Shown in pieces: positions 1-8,345 of a stretch of DNA of 64,000 nucleotides. Both the position numbers and the translations under genes were made by a program. Positions within the stretch are counted from its first letter, which is position 1. Every line of letters starts with the position of its first letter. Below the pieces are notes generated by a model. It made no database searches and was not told where the DNA came from. It saw only the letters and a program-made list of their open reading frames with translations. This DNA is from Paenibacillus_G filicis (lineage in GTDB: Bacteria > Bacillota > Bacilli > Paenibacillales > NBRC-103111): positions 286,365 through 350,364 of the forward strand of contig NZ_JBBPCC010000003.1 of assembly GCF_038070315.1 (NCBI RefSeq). Direction: 5' to 3'.

Positions 1-288
1 GAAGCGGTTGACTTTATCCTCAATCCCCTCCAGCTCTACCTTCAGCCCAGGTACCTTCTCTTCCAGCTTGGCGGCCACATCTTCCAGAATACGGAGCCGC
101 AGCCTGTCCTGGTCCTTCACCTGCGTATGCCTCAGCGTGACGGTAAACGGCTTGATATGCTGGGTCTTGTCGCTGGACGGCAGACCGGACTTAGCCGGAG
201 TCAGCAGCCCGGAGCCGATGCTGCAGCCTGCAAGCATGCAGAGTACAACCACAAGCGTGACACACCCAGCGGCAGTTTTTGATTTCAC
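1..288 (-). CDS. Extracellular solute-binding lipoprotein, partial (N-terminus only)
   Basis: Reading leftwards from a GTG at 288, the frame stays open for 96 codons to the window edge, so the C-terminus is missing. GGAGGG lies six bases before the GTG. The product begins with a basic residue run and a hydrophobic stretch ending in a lipobox (LAGC), so it should be a lipoprotein anchored outside the membrane. The mature start, with a short linker followed by KPFTVTLRHT and an amphipathic helix, resembles binding proteins of sugar ABC transporters (SBP family 1). The substrate cannot be told from this fragment. Confident as a lipoprotein gene, less so for the family. Confidence 0.7.
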   Translation of the reverse strand, partial: MKSKTAAGCVTLVVVLCMLAGCSIGSGLLTPAKSGLPSSDKTQHIKPFTVTLRHTQVKDQDRLRLRILEDVAAKLEEKVPGLKVELEGIEDKVNRF

Positions 289-504
289 CGGCTTCCCTCC
301 GTCACTGGCTATCTTAGGTGTTCTTTTCGATTATAGTATGTCTTGCGTTGCGAGAGAGGGGACATTTTTCGCTGATGGCGGGATAAATTTCTCCAATCCG
401 CTTTGCATTCGGCTGCGATCATATAGCTAGATTCTATTGCGCTTACTTGCTACTATAAACCAATTCAGGGAACCTGAACAATATGACTACTGCCGGACAA
501 ATAC

Positions 505-541
505 AAAAAAACCGATGCCGGGTATTCGCACCCGACATCGG
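505..541 (-). terminator. Intrinsic terminator of the quinol oxidase operon
   Basis: A 12-bp stem with one mismatch (512-523 against 530-541) is followed on the minus strand by seven T residues (505-511). It sits 28 bases after the qoxD stop. Confidence 0.85.
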
Positions 542-568
542 TTGTGAGCTTAATCGTAGCTGGCCGGC

Positions 569-928
569 TCAGTGAGCAACGGCGTTGTAAGTCATGATCC
601 AGATCGAACCCGCGACGATGGTCAGCAGGATGATCAATCCCAGGACCAGGGCCATGATATTCCAGCGTGCATTGGGACCTTCCTTCACATGCATGAAGAA
701 CAGCAATTGCACGCCAAACTGCAGGATGGCTGCCAGCAGGATGATGATCAGCGTGCCGGTACGGCCTACCATCCCGTTCAGTACGATGACCAGCGGGATG
801 ATCGTCAGCACGATCGACAGAATAAAGCCGATCACATAGGACTTGAGCGAGCCGTGAGCGCCGCCGGCACCGTGATGCTCACCGCCATGTCCTCCAGCAG
901 AAGGATGCGTTGTTTTGGATCCTGCCAT
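569..928 (-). CDS. qoxD: Cytochrome aa3 quinol oxidase subunit IV (QoxD/CyoD type)
   Basis: The 119-residue product has a histidine/glycine-rich N-terminal tail, then three hydrophobic segments (about 29-51, 58-78 and 90-112), the layout of the small subunit IV of haem-copper quinol oxidases. The signature FFMHVKEG between helices 2 and 3 is typical of CyoD/QoxD. The subunit is thought to help assemble the catalytic subunit. It is the last gene of a four-gene operon (A-B-C-D, minus strand) and starts one base after the qoxC stop, so the two are probably translationally coupled. Confidence 0.9.
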   Translation of the reverse strand: MAGSKTTHPSAGGHGGEHHGAGGAHGSLKSYVIGFILSIVLTIIPLVIVLNGMVGRTGTLIIILLAAILQFGVQLLFFMHVKEGPNARWNIMALVLGLIILLTIVAGSIWIMTYNAVAH

Positions 929-929
929 C

Positions 930-1547
930 TTACATCACCCCCATCAGGTAGACGACAGTGAAGACGAAAATCCACACCACGTCCAGAAAGTGCCAGTACA
1001 AGCTGAGAACTTCAACCTTGCGCTTGGTGACCGGCGTAATGCCGCGCTTACGAAGCTGCAGCATCAGGCCAATCATCCAGATCAGACCGAGCGATACGTG
1101 AAGTCCGTGGGTCCCGACCAAGGTAAAGAATCCGGACAGGAATGCGCTGGTGCTGATCGTCGCGCCTTCGCCCACCATATGGACGAACTCGGTGACTTCA
1201 AGGGTAATGAACGCTGCGCCCAGCAGCGCCGTTACGCCGAGCCAGCCGATGAGAGCCTTTTTCTTGCCGGCGTTCATCGCCAGTACTGCCAAGCCGCTCG
1301 TAAAGCTGCTGGTCAGCAGGATGAACGTTTCGGCGATGATGCCCGGCATCTGGAACAATTCTTCTGGTGTCGGGCCGCCATTCGTATTGCCGCGCAGCAC
1401 CACATAGGTGGCGAACAGCGTGGCGAACAGGATGCAGTCCGTAATCAGGAACAGCCAGAAGCCGAACGTCTTCAGCGATTCATGCTCATGCTCGTGATGC
1501 TCATCGTGACCGTGAGCCGCGTGTCCGTGCGAAGCCGCTTGTGCCAT
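930..1547 (-). CDS. qoxC: Cytochrome aa3 quinol oxidase subunit III (QoxC)
   Basis: The product has 205 residues with five hydrophobic helices and a His-rich N-terminal tail. The motifs HGLHVSLGLIWM and YWHFLDVVWIFVF are hallmarks of haem-copper oxidase subunit III. The ATG overlaps the stop of the subunit I gene by one base (TAATG), which implies translational coupling. It is an integral cytoplasmic-membrane protein that stabilises subunit I. The length fits the five-helix quinol oxidase form, not the seven-helix cytochrome c oxidase form. Confidence 0.93.
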   Translation of the reverse strand: MAQAASHGHAAHGHDEHHEHEHESLKTFGFWLFLITDCILFATLFATYVVLRGNTNGGPTPEELFQMPGIIAETFILLTSSFTSGLAVLAMNAGKKKALIGWLGVTALLGAAFITLEVTEFVHMVGEGATISTSAFLSGFFTLVGTHGLHVSLGLIWMIGLMLQLRKRGITPVTKRKVEVLSLYWHFLDVVWIFVFTVVYLMGVM

Positions 1548-3541
1548 TAGACATTCACCCCCCGATAGCTGGCTTCCGTGCTTTTGATCTCATCGACCGG
1601 TATATAGTAATCCGTATTGTAGGTAAACGAGCGGACGATCATGCAGATTCCCACCCCGGCCAGCGCCGGGATCGCCATCCACATCCAATTCCAGACGAAG
1701 CCGAAGCCGACGAAGAACCAAAGGAACGACATGACGAACGGAATAGCCGAGTTGCGCGGCATATGAATCGGCTCCAGCTTGGCCTTGGCTCTCTCCGCAT
1801 ACAGTGCGGCAACCGCCTTCTCTCCGCCTCCCCGCTTCTGCTTAGTCTCCCACCAGTCGTCGGTTTCCTTGACCTCAGGCAGCACGGCAAAGTTGTACAG
1901 CGGAGCCGGCGAAGGAATGGACCACTCCAGCGTGCGTCCGTCCCAAGCATCGCCGTTCGTATCGCGCTCGTGATTTTTAATACTGTAGGCAATCTGCCAC
2001 ACCTGGAAGATAAACCCGATGCCCATCATAAATCCGCCGATGGTGGATACCATATTGAGCGGTCCCCAGCCCATGTCGAAATCATAGACGTACACCCGGC
2101 GCGTCATCCCCATCAGACCCAGGAAATACTGCGGCATGAAGCAAACGTAGAAGCCGATGTTCCATGTCCAGAAGGCCCATTTGCCCAGATGCTCGTTGAG
2201 CTTGAAGCCGAACATCTTCGGCCACCAGTAGTACAGACCTGCGAAGAAGCCGAATACGACCCCGCCGATCAAGACCTGATGGAAGTGAGCGATCAGGAAG
2301 TAGCTGTTATGGAACTGGAAGTCTGCTGGAGCTACGGACAGCAGCACTCCGGTCATCCCGCCTATAACGAAGCACGGAATGAATGCTATCGTCCACATCA
2401 TCGGGGTGGTAAAGCGTATTCGCCCCCTGAACATCGTGAACAGCCAGTTAAATACTTTAACCCCGGTGGGTATGGCTATCGCCATCGTGGTTATGGCAAA
2501 GAAGGCGTTAACGTTGGCCCCCGATCCCATCGTGAAGAAGTGATGCGCCCAAGTGAAGAAGGACAGGACGCTGATGATCAGCATGGCGAAAACCATGGAT
2601 TTGTAACCGAACAGCTTTTTCTTGGAGAAGGTCGCGACGATCTCCGAGAAAATCCCGAAAGCGGGAAGAACCACGATATAAACCTCCGGGTGTCCCCACA
2701 TCCAGATCAGGTTGATATACATCATCGGGTTGCCCCCGCCGTCGAGCGTGAAGAAGTGAGCTCCCATAAACCGGTCCAGGAACAGCAATGCCAGTGTAAC
2801 CGTCAGGATCGGGAATGCGAAGATGATGATGATACAGCTGGAGAATACCGACCAGGTGAACATCGGCATTTTCATCAGGTTCATGCCAGGCGCACGCATC
2901 TTCAGGATCGTGACGATAAAGTTAATCCCGGTCGCCAAGCTCCCGATCCCTGACACCTGAATGCCCCAGATATAGAAGTTCTGACCGACGCCCGGACTGT
3001 GTGAAACCTCGGATAACGGCGGGTAGGCCAGCCAGCCTGCATCAGGCGATCCTCCGATGACGAAGGATACGTTGAACAGCATTGCCCCGAAGAAAAACAT
3101 CCAGAAGCTGAGCGAGTTCAGGAACGGATACGCGACGTCGCGCGCCCCGATCTGCAGCGGCACCACGATGTTGAACAATCCGAACATCAGCGGCATCGCC
3201 ATAAACAAAATCATAATGACGCCATGCGTCGTGAATATCTGATTATAATGCTCCGCCTGCAAAAACTCGGTGTTCGGCATAGCGAGCTGCAGTCGCATTA
3301 GCAGCGCATCCACACCGCCGCGGAACAGCATCAGGATGGAACAGATGATATACATAATACCGATTTTCTTGTGATCGACGCTTGTCAGCCATTCGCGCCA
3401 AAGCCAGCTCCACTTCTTGAAGTAGGTGAGCACGAAGACGATGGCCACCATGGCGATGCCGATACTGACCTGAGCCCCTAGAATCAGGGGATCGCCCGTC
3501 ACGAAGAATTCGGACGAGAACTCTTTGATCTTATCCCACAT
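1547..3541 (-). CDS. qoxB: Cytochrome aa3 quinol oxidase subunit I (QoxB)
   Basis: This 664-residue catalytic subunit reduces O2 to water and pumps protons using electrons from menaquinol. It begins in the same way as Bacillus QoxB (EFFVTGDPLILGAQVSI). It shows the low-spin haem/CuB region around TTHGVIMILFMAMP, the CuB ligand and cross-linked tyrosine motif WGHPEVYIVVLPAFG, the double histidine WAHHFFTMG and the haem-ligand region HFHQVLIGG. The usual HFHYVL reads HFHQVL here. There are about 14-15 membrane helices. It lies 15 bases after qoxA in the operon. Confidence 0.95.
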   Translation of the reverse strand: MWDKIKEFSSEFFVTGDPLILGAQVSIGIAMVAIVFVLTYFKKWSWLWREWLTSVDHKKIGIMYIICSILMLFRGGVDALLMRLQLAMPNTEFLQAEHYNQIFTTHGVIMILFMAMPLMFGLFNIVVPLQIGARDVAYPFLNSLSFWMFFFGAMLFNVSFVIGGSPDAGWLAYPPLSEVSHSPGVGQNFYIWGIQVSGIGSLATGINFIVTILKMRAPGMNLMKMPMFTWSVFSSCIIIIFAFPILTVTLALLFLDRFMGAHFFTLDGGGNPMMYINLIWMWGHPEVYIVVLPAFGIFSEIVATFSKKKLFGYKSMVFAMLIISVLSFFTWAHHFFTMGSGANVNAFFAITTMAIAIPTGVKVFNWLFTMFRGRIRFTTPMMWTIAFIPCFVIGGMTGVLLSVAPADFQFHNSYFLIAHFHQVLIGGVVFGFFAGLYYWWPKMFGFKLNEHLGKWAFWTWNIGFYVCFMPQYFLGLMGMTRRVYVYDFDMGWGPLNMVSTIGGFMMGIGFIFQVWQIAYSIKNHERDTNGDAWDGRTLEWSIPSPAPLYNFAVLPEVKETDDWWETKQKRGGGEKAVAALYAERAKAKLEPIHMPRNSAIPFVMSFLWFFVGFGFVWNWMWMAIPALAGVGICMIVRSFTYNTDYYIPVDEIKSTEASYRGVNV

Positions 3542-3556
3542 GTGCGGACTTCCTTT

Positions 3557-4495
3557 CTATCGTTTAGTGTCCGAAGCGTTCGTCGTTGCCGGAGCTGGCT
3601 CAGCCTGCTTAGTGCCGCCACCATGCCCGCTATGTCCGCCGCCGACCGCATATTTGTTCACGATCTGGTTAAACAAGCCTTCCGGGAAACCGGAGAAATA
3701 CTGCGGATTCGCCTTACCTGGCGTCGCCAGATTCTCGTACCCGGCCTTGGTCAGCACCGGCGTCGACCGTTTGACCTCGGTGACCCATTTCTGGAACTGA
3801 TCCTTGGTTACCGCATCGACTTCGAAATTCATATCGGCAAAATGCGCGCCGCTAAAGTTAGCTCCCGAACCGTAATACTTTCCGGTATGATCGGCCTGCA
3901 GGAACAGCGTCATCGCCATCCCGGACATCGTGTACATTTGTCCGCCGAGCTGTGGAATCCAGAACGAGTTCATCGGAGCATCCGACGTCAGCTCGAACTT
4001 CACAGGCACCCCTTCGGGGATCTGCAGATAATTCACTGTAGCGATTCCCTGCTCCGGATACATGAACAGCCATTTCCAGTCCAGCGAGGTGACCTGTACC
4101 GTAATCGCTTTGGTCTCGGACTGAATCGGCTTGGATGGCTCCAGCGCATGGGTATACTTCACCGTCACTACACCAAGTATAATAATGATGACAATCGGGA
4201 TCCCCCACCAGACAGTCTCCATAAGGGTGCTGTGAGACCAATTCGGCTTGTAGGCAGCTTTATTGCCCGGCTTGTCCCGATACTTCCACACGATGTAGGC
4301 GGTAAGCAGCAGCACAGGCACCAGAATAATCCCGCAAAGCACCGAGGAGATGATAATCAAATCTTTCTGACTTTGCCCGATAGGCCCTTTCGGGTCCATG
4401 ACAATGACCTGCTCTCCACAGCCCGCCAGCAGCAAGAGCATCGCCACGATCAACAGCGGGAATACGGTCCGAAGCGCCTTTTTCGGATTTGGCAT
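3557..4495 (-). CDS. qoxA: Cytochrome aa3 quinol oxidase subunit II (QoxA), lipoprotein
   Basis: The 312-residue product has a signal peptide with lipobox (LLAGC, Cys about 26), two transmembrane hairpin helices (about 45-70 and 93-113) and an extracellular cupredoxin domain (about 125-250). The CuA-binding Cys-x3-Cys-x3-His motif of cytochrome c oxidases is absent: the matching segment reads NFSGAHFADMNF. That marks it as a quinol oxidase. The C-terminal tail is rich in Gly, His, Ala and Pro. AGGAGG six bases before the ATG fixes the start. It is the first gene of the operon. Confidence 0.94.
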   Translation of the reverse strand: MPNPKKALRTVFPLLIVAMLLLLAGCGEQVIVMDPKGPIGQSQKDLIIISSVLCGIILVPVLLLTAYIVWKYRDKPGNKAAYKPNWSHSTLMETVWWGIPIVIIIILGVVTVKYTHALEPSKPIQSETKAITVQVTSLDWKWLFMYPEQGIATVNYLQIPEGVPVKFELTSDAPMNSFWIPQLGGQMYTMSGMAMTLFLQADHTGKYYGSGANFSGAHFADMNFEVDAVTKDQFQKWVTEVKRSTPVLTKAGYENLATPGKANPQYFSGFPEGLFNQIVNKYAVGGGHSGHGGGTKQAEPAPATTNASDTKR

Positions 4496-4557
4496 GATGA
4501 ACCTCCTGTTCGTTGTTCGACAACCTTCTTAATGAGAAGCATGAACGTCCATGGTTA

Positions 4558-4573
4558 TGTGATTTTGTTCACT
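4558..4573. promoter_or_regulatory. FNR/CRP-like dyad in the qox leader
   Basis: The top strand reads TGTGA, six bases, TCACT. This matches the Bacillus Fnr-type box TGTGA-N6-TCACT as remembered for the family. It lies about 65-75 bases before the qoxA ATG, downstream of the proposed -10, where a bound protein would repress. No regulator gene is in the window, so its function is inferred. Confidence 0.4.
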
Positions 4574-4588
4574 TTCTCTTATATAGAT

Positions 4589-4616
4589 AACATACCAAAA
4601 TTCAGCCGTTTGTGAA
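4589..4616 (-). promoter_or_regulatory. Candidate sigma-A promoter of qoxABCD
   Basis: On the minus strand TTCACA (4616-4611) and TATGTT (4594-4589) are 16 bases apart, with a TG extension before the -10. The -35 is part of an imperfect dyad (TTGTGAA ... TTAACAA, 4610-4629). It is the best promoter-like match upstream of qoxA, but both hexamers are weak. Confidence 0.3.
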
Positions 4617-4711
4617 TCAGGGTTAACAAATACGTCATCCATTCGCCATCTTCCTGTAAAACAAATGTCACCGGTTCGACATTGACCAAATTGAAAAGAT
4701 ATGAAAATGAC

Positions 4712-4749
4712 AAAAAAGCTTCCTGCCGACCGCGGCCGACTGGAAGCTT
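4712..4749 (-). terminator. Intrinsic terminator of the small membrane protein gene
   Basis: AAGCTTCC and GGAAGCTT form an 8-bp outer stem with a GC-rich interior. It is followed on the minus strand by a T run (4717-4712) and starts 20 bases after the stop at 4769. Confidence 0.75.
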
Positions 4750-4768
4750 ATACCCGTGTATGGACAGT

Positions 4769-5029
4769 TTATTCGGTTACTGCTTCGGCACGCGAATGAA
4801 CCAGGTGAATGGCTGTACGGATTACATAAATAAACACGCTGCCTACCATGCAGCCGATCCCGACCATAAGCGAAGGGTTCTTGTCGCTAAAATGATGCAG
4901 GTTCAGCATGCTGAGTATCAAGCCAGCTCCGAGGAATACCCATGCCGCGACCGTCATCATGGTGACCAGACGACCCACATCGCGTCCGATCCCGTTCAAT
5001 TCGTTAGCAGATGTCTTCTTTGTCGTCAT
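4769..5029 (-). CDS. Small two-helix membrane protein of unknown function
   Basis: The product is an 86-residue protein with two hydrophobic helices (about 21-42 and 53-72) and a short charged C-terminal tail. I do not recognise the family. The ATG at 5029 is chosen because GGAG lies eight bases upstream; a GTG at 5038 would be three codons longer but lacks a spaced site. An extended -10 (TGATATACT) lies about 45 bases upstream. The gene is monocistronic, with its own promoter and terminator, next to the quinol oxidase operon; a respiratory link is only a guess. Confidence 0.65.
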   Translation of the reverse strand: MTTKKTSANELNGIGRDVGRLVTMMTVAAWVFLGAGLILSMLNLHHFSDKNPSLMVGIGCMVGSVFIYVIRTAIHLVHSRAEAVTE

Positions 5030-5071
5030 GCTAATCACTCCAATCCTTGATGAAAGTGCTTTCTTATACTT

Positions 5072-5080
5072 AGTATATCA
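5072..5080 (-). promoter_or_regulatory. Extended -10 promoter of the small membrane protein
   Basis: Minus-strand TGATATACT is a good extended -10 element; the -35 is weak. The -10 is half of a 13-bp palindrome TATACT-T-AGTATA (5065-5077). Confidence 0.45.
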
Positions 5081-5173
5081 CACTTTGACAACTTTTGTTC
5101 AAACTTTTTTCACATTATAGCCATGAATCGGACAAATTTATTTTCTTTTTCTTATGTTTACCCGTTTTCAACG

Positions 5174-5275
5174 CAAAAAAACCTGGCAGCTGTAGGATAG
5201 CGCTCAGGTCAATCATCCGAAGGGCGACATGCTCTACTCCTTTTCCACGCCTTGCTCGATACCCTGATTAAATCG
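5174..5275 (-). ncRNA. Candidate small structured RNA ending in an intrinsic terminator
   Basis: On the minus strand, a hairpin-prone segment (arms near 5248-5243 and 5228-5222) is followed by a terminator-like hairpin (CCTG ... CAGG, about 5209-5184) and seven T residues (5182-5176). The only open frame across it is about 33 codons without a ribosome binding site. It lies between divergent genes, so the terminator has no obvious protein-coding client. No known RNA family was recognised. Confidence 0.3.
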
Positions 5276-5307
5276 ATTTGTAACATATTTTAATTAAATG
5301 TAACTTA

Positions 5308-5337
5308 TTGACACAAAAGGACAATAAATGATACGAT
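5308..5337 (+). promoter_or_regulatory. Sigma-A promoter of the SsuABC-like importer operon
   Basis: TTGACA (5308-5313) and TACGAT (5332-5337) are 18 bases apart. The start of transcription would fall inside the inverted repeat that follows. Confidence 0.65.
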
Positions 5338-5342
5338 TAAAT

Positions 5343-5363
5343 AACCAAGTAAATAACTTGGTT
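5343..5363. promoter_or_regulatory. Perfect inverted repeat, probable operator of the importer operon
   Basis: AACCAAGT, five bases, ACTTGGTT. The repeat sits at the predicted transcription start six bases after the -10, a classic repressor position. The downstream operon suggests a sulfur-responsive regulator of the Rrf2/CymR kind, but the motif is not one I can assign. Confidence 0.6.
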
Positions 5364-5433
5364 TAATTAAAAATATGAACCGGACCGCCGTACATATATA
5401 AACCAGCCCAAAAAAGAGGAAGGTGTCAGTTTC

Positions 5434-6555
5434 ATGAAAAAGATGTTTTTGTTGCTTGCTTCATTCACCATTCTGCTAACCGCTTGCGGTCAAGCTCCAG
5501 CCCCTGCTGGATCAACGGCCACAACCGCTCCCGCGGCACAGAAGGCTGGGGATGCCAAGCCTGCGGAGCCTGCCAAGTCAGAGACTCCGAAGCCCGCAGA
5601 CAGTCAGCCCAAGGCGCTGGAGAAGGTTAAAATCGGCACACTCGGCGTATTCGGAGATTCCGCGATTTATCTCGCGGCGGAACGCGGATACTTCAAAGAA
5701 CAGGGCATCGAAGCGGATATCCAGAAATTCGGCGCCGCAACCGAGCTGATCGCCGCTCTCGGCACCGGTCAGATCGATGCGGGCAACGGACCTGCCAATG
5801 CAGCCCTTTATAACATGCTGGGGACGAAAATCAATATCAAGATCGTCGCCCCGAACGTCACATCGGAGAAAGGCCGTGACGGAGGCGCACTGGTGGTCGC
5901 GAAGAAGCTGGCCGATCAGGTCAAAAAGCCCGCTGACCTCAAGGGCCGCAAAATCGGCGTAGCCGCGGTCAAGGGCAGCGCCTCTCAAATCTATATTGAG
6001 AAGCTGCTGGCACCGGACGGATTAACGCTGAAGGACGTCGAGTTCGTCGGGCTTACCTTTGCCGATATGCTGCCGGCAATATCCAACGGAGCTATCGACG
6101 CCGCAATTCTGCCTGAGCCCCATCTGAGCAACGGGATCTCGCAGGGCATTTTCTTTCAGTTCCGCGGCAATGGCGAGATGTTCCCGGGTCAGGAAGCGAA
6201 TCTGTTCATGCTCTCTCCCGACTTTGCCAAGAAGACGGATCTGGCGAACCGGTTGACGGCAGCGCGATTGAAGGGCGTACGCGACTATAATGATGCTTTC
6301 TTCAAGAACAAAGGACGCGATGAGATTGTAAGCATCCTCACCAAATATACCGCCGTCAAAGACGCAGCAGCGTATAAAAATATTAACTTCGCCGCCATGC
6401 ACCCTGACGGCAAGATCAATCCCGCCTCGCTCCTGGAAGAGGTGGAATGGTACACCAAGAACGGGATCGTCACCAATCCCGTCGATATCAAGGCCGCTGT
6501 TGACACCAGCTACAGCGAGAACGCGGTCAAGACACTTGGGCCGTATGCCCAGTAG
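5434..6555 (+). CDS. ABC importer substrate-binding lipoprotein (SsuA/TauA/NMT1-like)
   Basis: This 373-residue lipoprotein has lipobox LTAC at residues 15-18, a low-complexity Ala/Pro/Lys linker to about residue 65, then a type II binding-protein fold. KIGTLGVFGDSAIYLAAERG and the later GTGQIDAGNGPANAALY and ISNGAIDAAILPEPH are typical of the NMT1/SsuA family that binds aliphatic sulfonates, taurine, nitrate or pyrimidine precursors. It is first in an operon with an ATPase and a permease. The sulfur-related neighbourhood favours sulfonates or sulfate esters, but the ligand is not proven by sequence. Confidence 0.85.
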   Translation: MKKMFLLLASFTILLTACGQAPAPAGSTATTAPAAQKAGDAKPAEPAKSETPKPADSQPKALEKVKIGTLGVFGDSAIYLAAERGYFKEQGIEADIQKFGAATELIAALGTGQIDAGNGPANAALYNMLGTKINIKIVAPNVTSEKGRDGGALVVAKKLADQVKKPADLKGRKIGVAAVKGSASQIYIEKLLAPDGLTLKDVEFVGLTFADMLPAISNGAIDAAILPEPHLSNGISQGIFFQFRGNGEMFPGQEANLFMLSPDFAKKTDLANRLTAARLKGVRDYNDAFFKNKGRDEIVSILTKYTAVKDAAAYKNINFAAMHPDGKINPASLLEEVEWYTKNGIVTNPVDIKAAVDTSYSENAVKTLGPYAQ

Positions 6556-6588
6556 CCAGCCGATCAGGAATCGGAGAGGGAGGGCACG

Positions 6589-7437
6589 ATGACATCGGAT
6601 AGCTGGAAAATTCGGATCAGCGGGCTGACCAAGCGCTTTGAGTCAAGAGGCATGCAAGTGAAAGCATTGGAGGACATTTCACTGGAGGTGCCTGACGGAC
6701 GGTTTTATTCGCTCGTCGGGCCTTCGGGCTGCGGTAAAACGACTCTGCTGCGTATCGTCGGGGCGCTCGAGCGTCACACGGAGGGGCAGGTTCTGATCAG
6801 ACAATCAGGAACAGAGACTGCTGGGGCGAAGGATTCATCCCCTTCCGGCAGCCTGTCTCCGCTCACGTCCATGGTGTTCCAGGATCAATCCGTGTTTCCC
6901 TGGATGACGGTGCGGGATAACATTGCTTTCGGACTTAAGGCCAGGGGCATCCCGCGCAAGGTGCGCCATGCGAAGGCGGACGAGTTTATCCGCAAAATCG
7001 GATTGTCCGGCTTCGAGCAGGCGCTGCCTCATCAGCTGTCGGGAGGCATGAAGCAGCGTGTGTCTGTCGCCCGGGCATTCGCCAACGATCCCGAGATCTT
7101 GCTGATGGATGAACCGTTCGGTGCCCTGGACGAGCAGAATCGTCTCGTGCTGCAGGAAGAGCTGCTCCGCATCTGGGAAGAGACGCGCAAGACCGTGCTC
7201 TTCGTCACACACAGCATCGACGAAGCGATTCTGCTGTCGGATCGCATCGTCGTGATGAGCGCCCGACCGGGGCGTATCCTTGAGATCATCGACGTCGATC
7301 TGCCGCGGCCCCGCCAGGTCGAAGCCGTACGGGCCCATTCTCAGTTCGGCGAGCTGTTCAGCCGGATATGGCATCTGCTGCGACAGCAGGAAGAAGCCTC
7401 TCACCTGCCTGCAGCTGCAGAAGGAGGTGCCGGATGA
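6589..7437 (+). CDS. ABC importer ATPase (SsuB/TauB-like)
   Basis: The 282-residue ATPase has Walker A GPSGCGKT (44-51), a Q-loop (VFQDQSVFPW), signature LSGGMKQRVSVARAF and Walker B ILLMDEPFGALD, followed by the switch histidine in FVTHSIDEA. The Q-loop and post-signature sequences match the nitrate/sulfonate/taurine family. GGGAGGG lies ahead of the ATG. The gene begins 33 bases after the binding-protein gene, and its stop overlaps the permease start by four bases. Confidence 0.92.
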   Translation: MTSDSWKIRISGLTKRFESRGMQVKALEDISLEVPDGRFYSLVGPSGCGKTTLLRIVGALERHTEGQVLIRQSGTETAGAKDSSPSGSLSPLTSMVFQDQSVFPWMTVRDNIAFGLKARGIPRKVRHAKADEFIRKIGLSGFEQALPHQLSGGMKQRVSVARAFANDPEILLMDEPFGALDEQNRLVLQEELLRIWEETRKTVLFVTHSIDEAILLSDRIVVMSARPGRILEIIDVDLPRPRQVEAVRAHSQFGELFSRIWHLLRQQEEASHLPAAAEGGAG

Positions 7438-8291
7438 TCGAGCTCGCTTCCGAAGCGGCCATTCGCCGCGAACCGTCTGCCGCGACTGCAGATCAAGTCA
7501 TCGAGCTGGCCTCCGAGCGGCGCAGTGTGCCCTGGTCCCGGCGGAAGTCGACCACCCGGATCGTCTCCATCCTGTCTCCGCTGCTGCTGCTGGCCCTCTG
7601 GGAGGCCTTCTCGCGTCTGGGCGCCATCGATGCCCGGTTCTTTCCCGCCCCGACGACGATCTTCAGTAACCTCCTGCGTCTTTTTGAGACGGGGGAAATG
7701 TGGCTACATCTAGGCGTCAGCCTAGGGCGCATCGCCATCGGCTTCCTATGGGGCGCTATACCGGGAGTCGTGCTGGGGCTGATTATGGGACTGTCGCCAA
7801 TTGTCCGCGCTGCAGTCATGCCGATTGTCAACGCCACCTTTCCCGTTCCCAAGCTGGCGCTGCTGCCGCTGATCCTGATCGTGTTCGGGATCGGCGAAAC
7901 ATCCAAAATTATCGTAATTGCTATTTCCGTCATTTACCTGACCCTCATCAACACGATGACAGGCGTTATGAACATCCCTTCGATCTATCTCGATGTGGGG
8001 CGCAACTTCAGGGCCGGGCGCTGGATGTTCTTCAAGGACGTGGCGCTTCCAGGTGCGTTGCCGCTGATCTTTGCCGGGCTGAAGCTGGGTATGGGCATCG
8101 CCCTGCTGGTCATCATGGCCGCCGAATTCGTTGGGGCCAAGTCAGGCGTCGGCTACTTCATCTGGAGCTCGTGGAACGTATTTGCCGTCCAGGATATGTA
8201 TGCCGGCCTGATCGTCATCGCTGTGCTGGGTGGTGTCACCACCCTGCTGCTGGATGTGCTGGAGCATTGGATTATCCCCTGGAAGCGATAG
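7434..8291 (+). CDS. ABC importer permease (SsuC/TauC-like)
   Basis: The 285-residue permease has a polar N-terminal tail of about 40 residues and then six or so membrane helices. The EAA-type loop reads in the region of NFRAGRWMFFKDVALPGALPL, as in BPD_transp_1 permeases of the sulfonate family. The ATG at 7434 is chosen because GGAGG sits six bases upstream and it overlaps the ATPase stop as ATGA; longer in-frame starts lie inside the ATPase gene. It completes an SBP-ATPase-permease importer. Confidence 0.9.
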   Translation: MIELASEAAIRREPSAATADQVIELASERRSVPWSRRKSTTRIVSILSPLLLLALWEAFSRLGAIDARFFPAPTTIFSNLLRLFETGEMWLHLGVSLGRIAIGFLWGAIPGVVLGLIMGLSPIVRAAVMPIVNATFPVPKLALLPLILIVFGIGETSKIIVIAISVIYLTLINTMTGVMNIPSIYLDVGRNFRAGRWMFFKDVALPGALPLIFAGLKLGMGIALLVIMAAEFVGAKSGVGYFIWSSWNVFAVQDMYAGLIVIAVLGGVTTLLLDVLEHWIIPWKR

Positions 8292-8345
8292 AAGCAAGAA
8301 GTCAAGAAGCAGGATGCAGGATCAAATCAGATGCAACGAGAAACA

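Noticed and set aside
1541..2953. Plus-strand open frame of 470 codons opposite qoxB
   Set aside because: Antisense shadow of a clearly conserved oxidase subunit.
4610..4629. Rex operator upstream of qoxA
   Set aside because: Half-sites TTGTGAA and TTAACAA are good but the spacer is six bases, not four, so it is noted only as an imperfect dyad.
5174..5275. T-box or S-box leader
   Set aside because: A GGAGTAG-like element resembles part of T-box stem I, but the conserved antiterminator bulge sequence is absent and no amino-acid gene follows.
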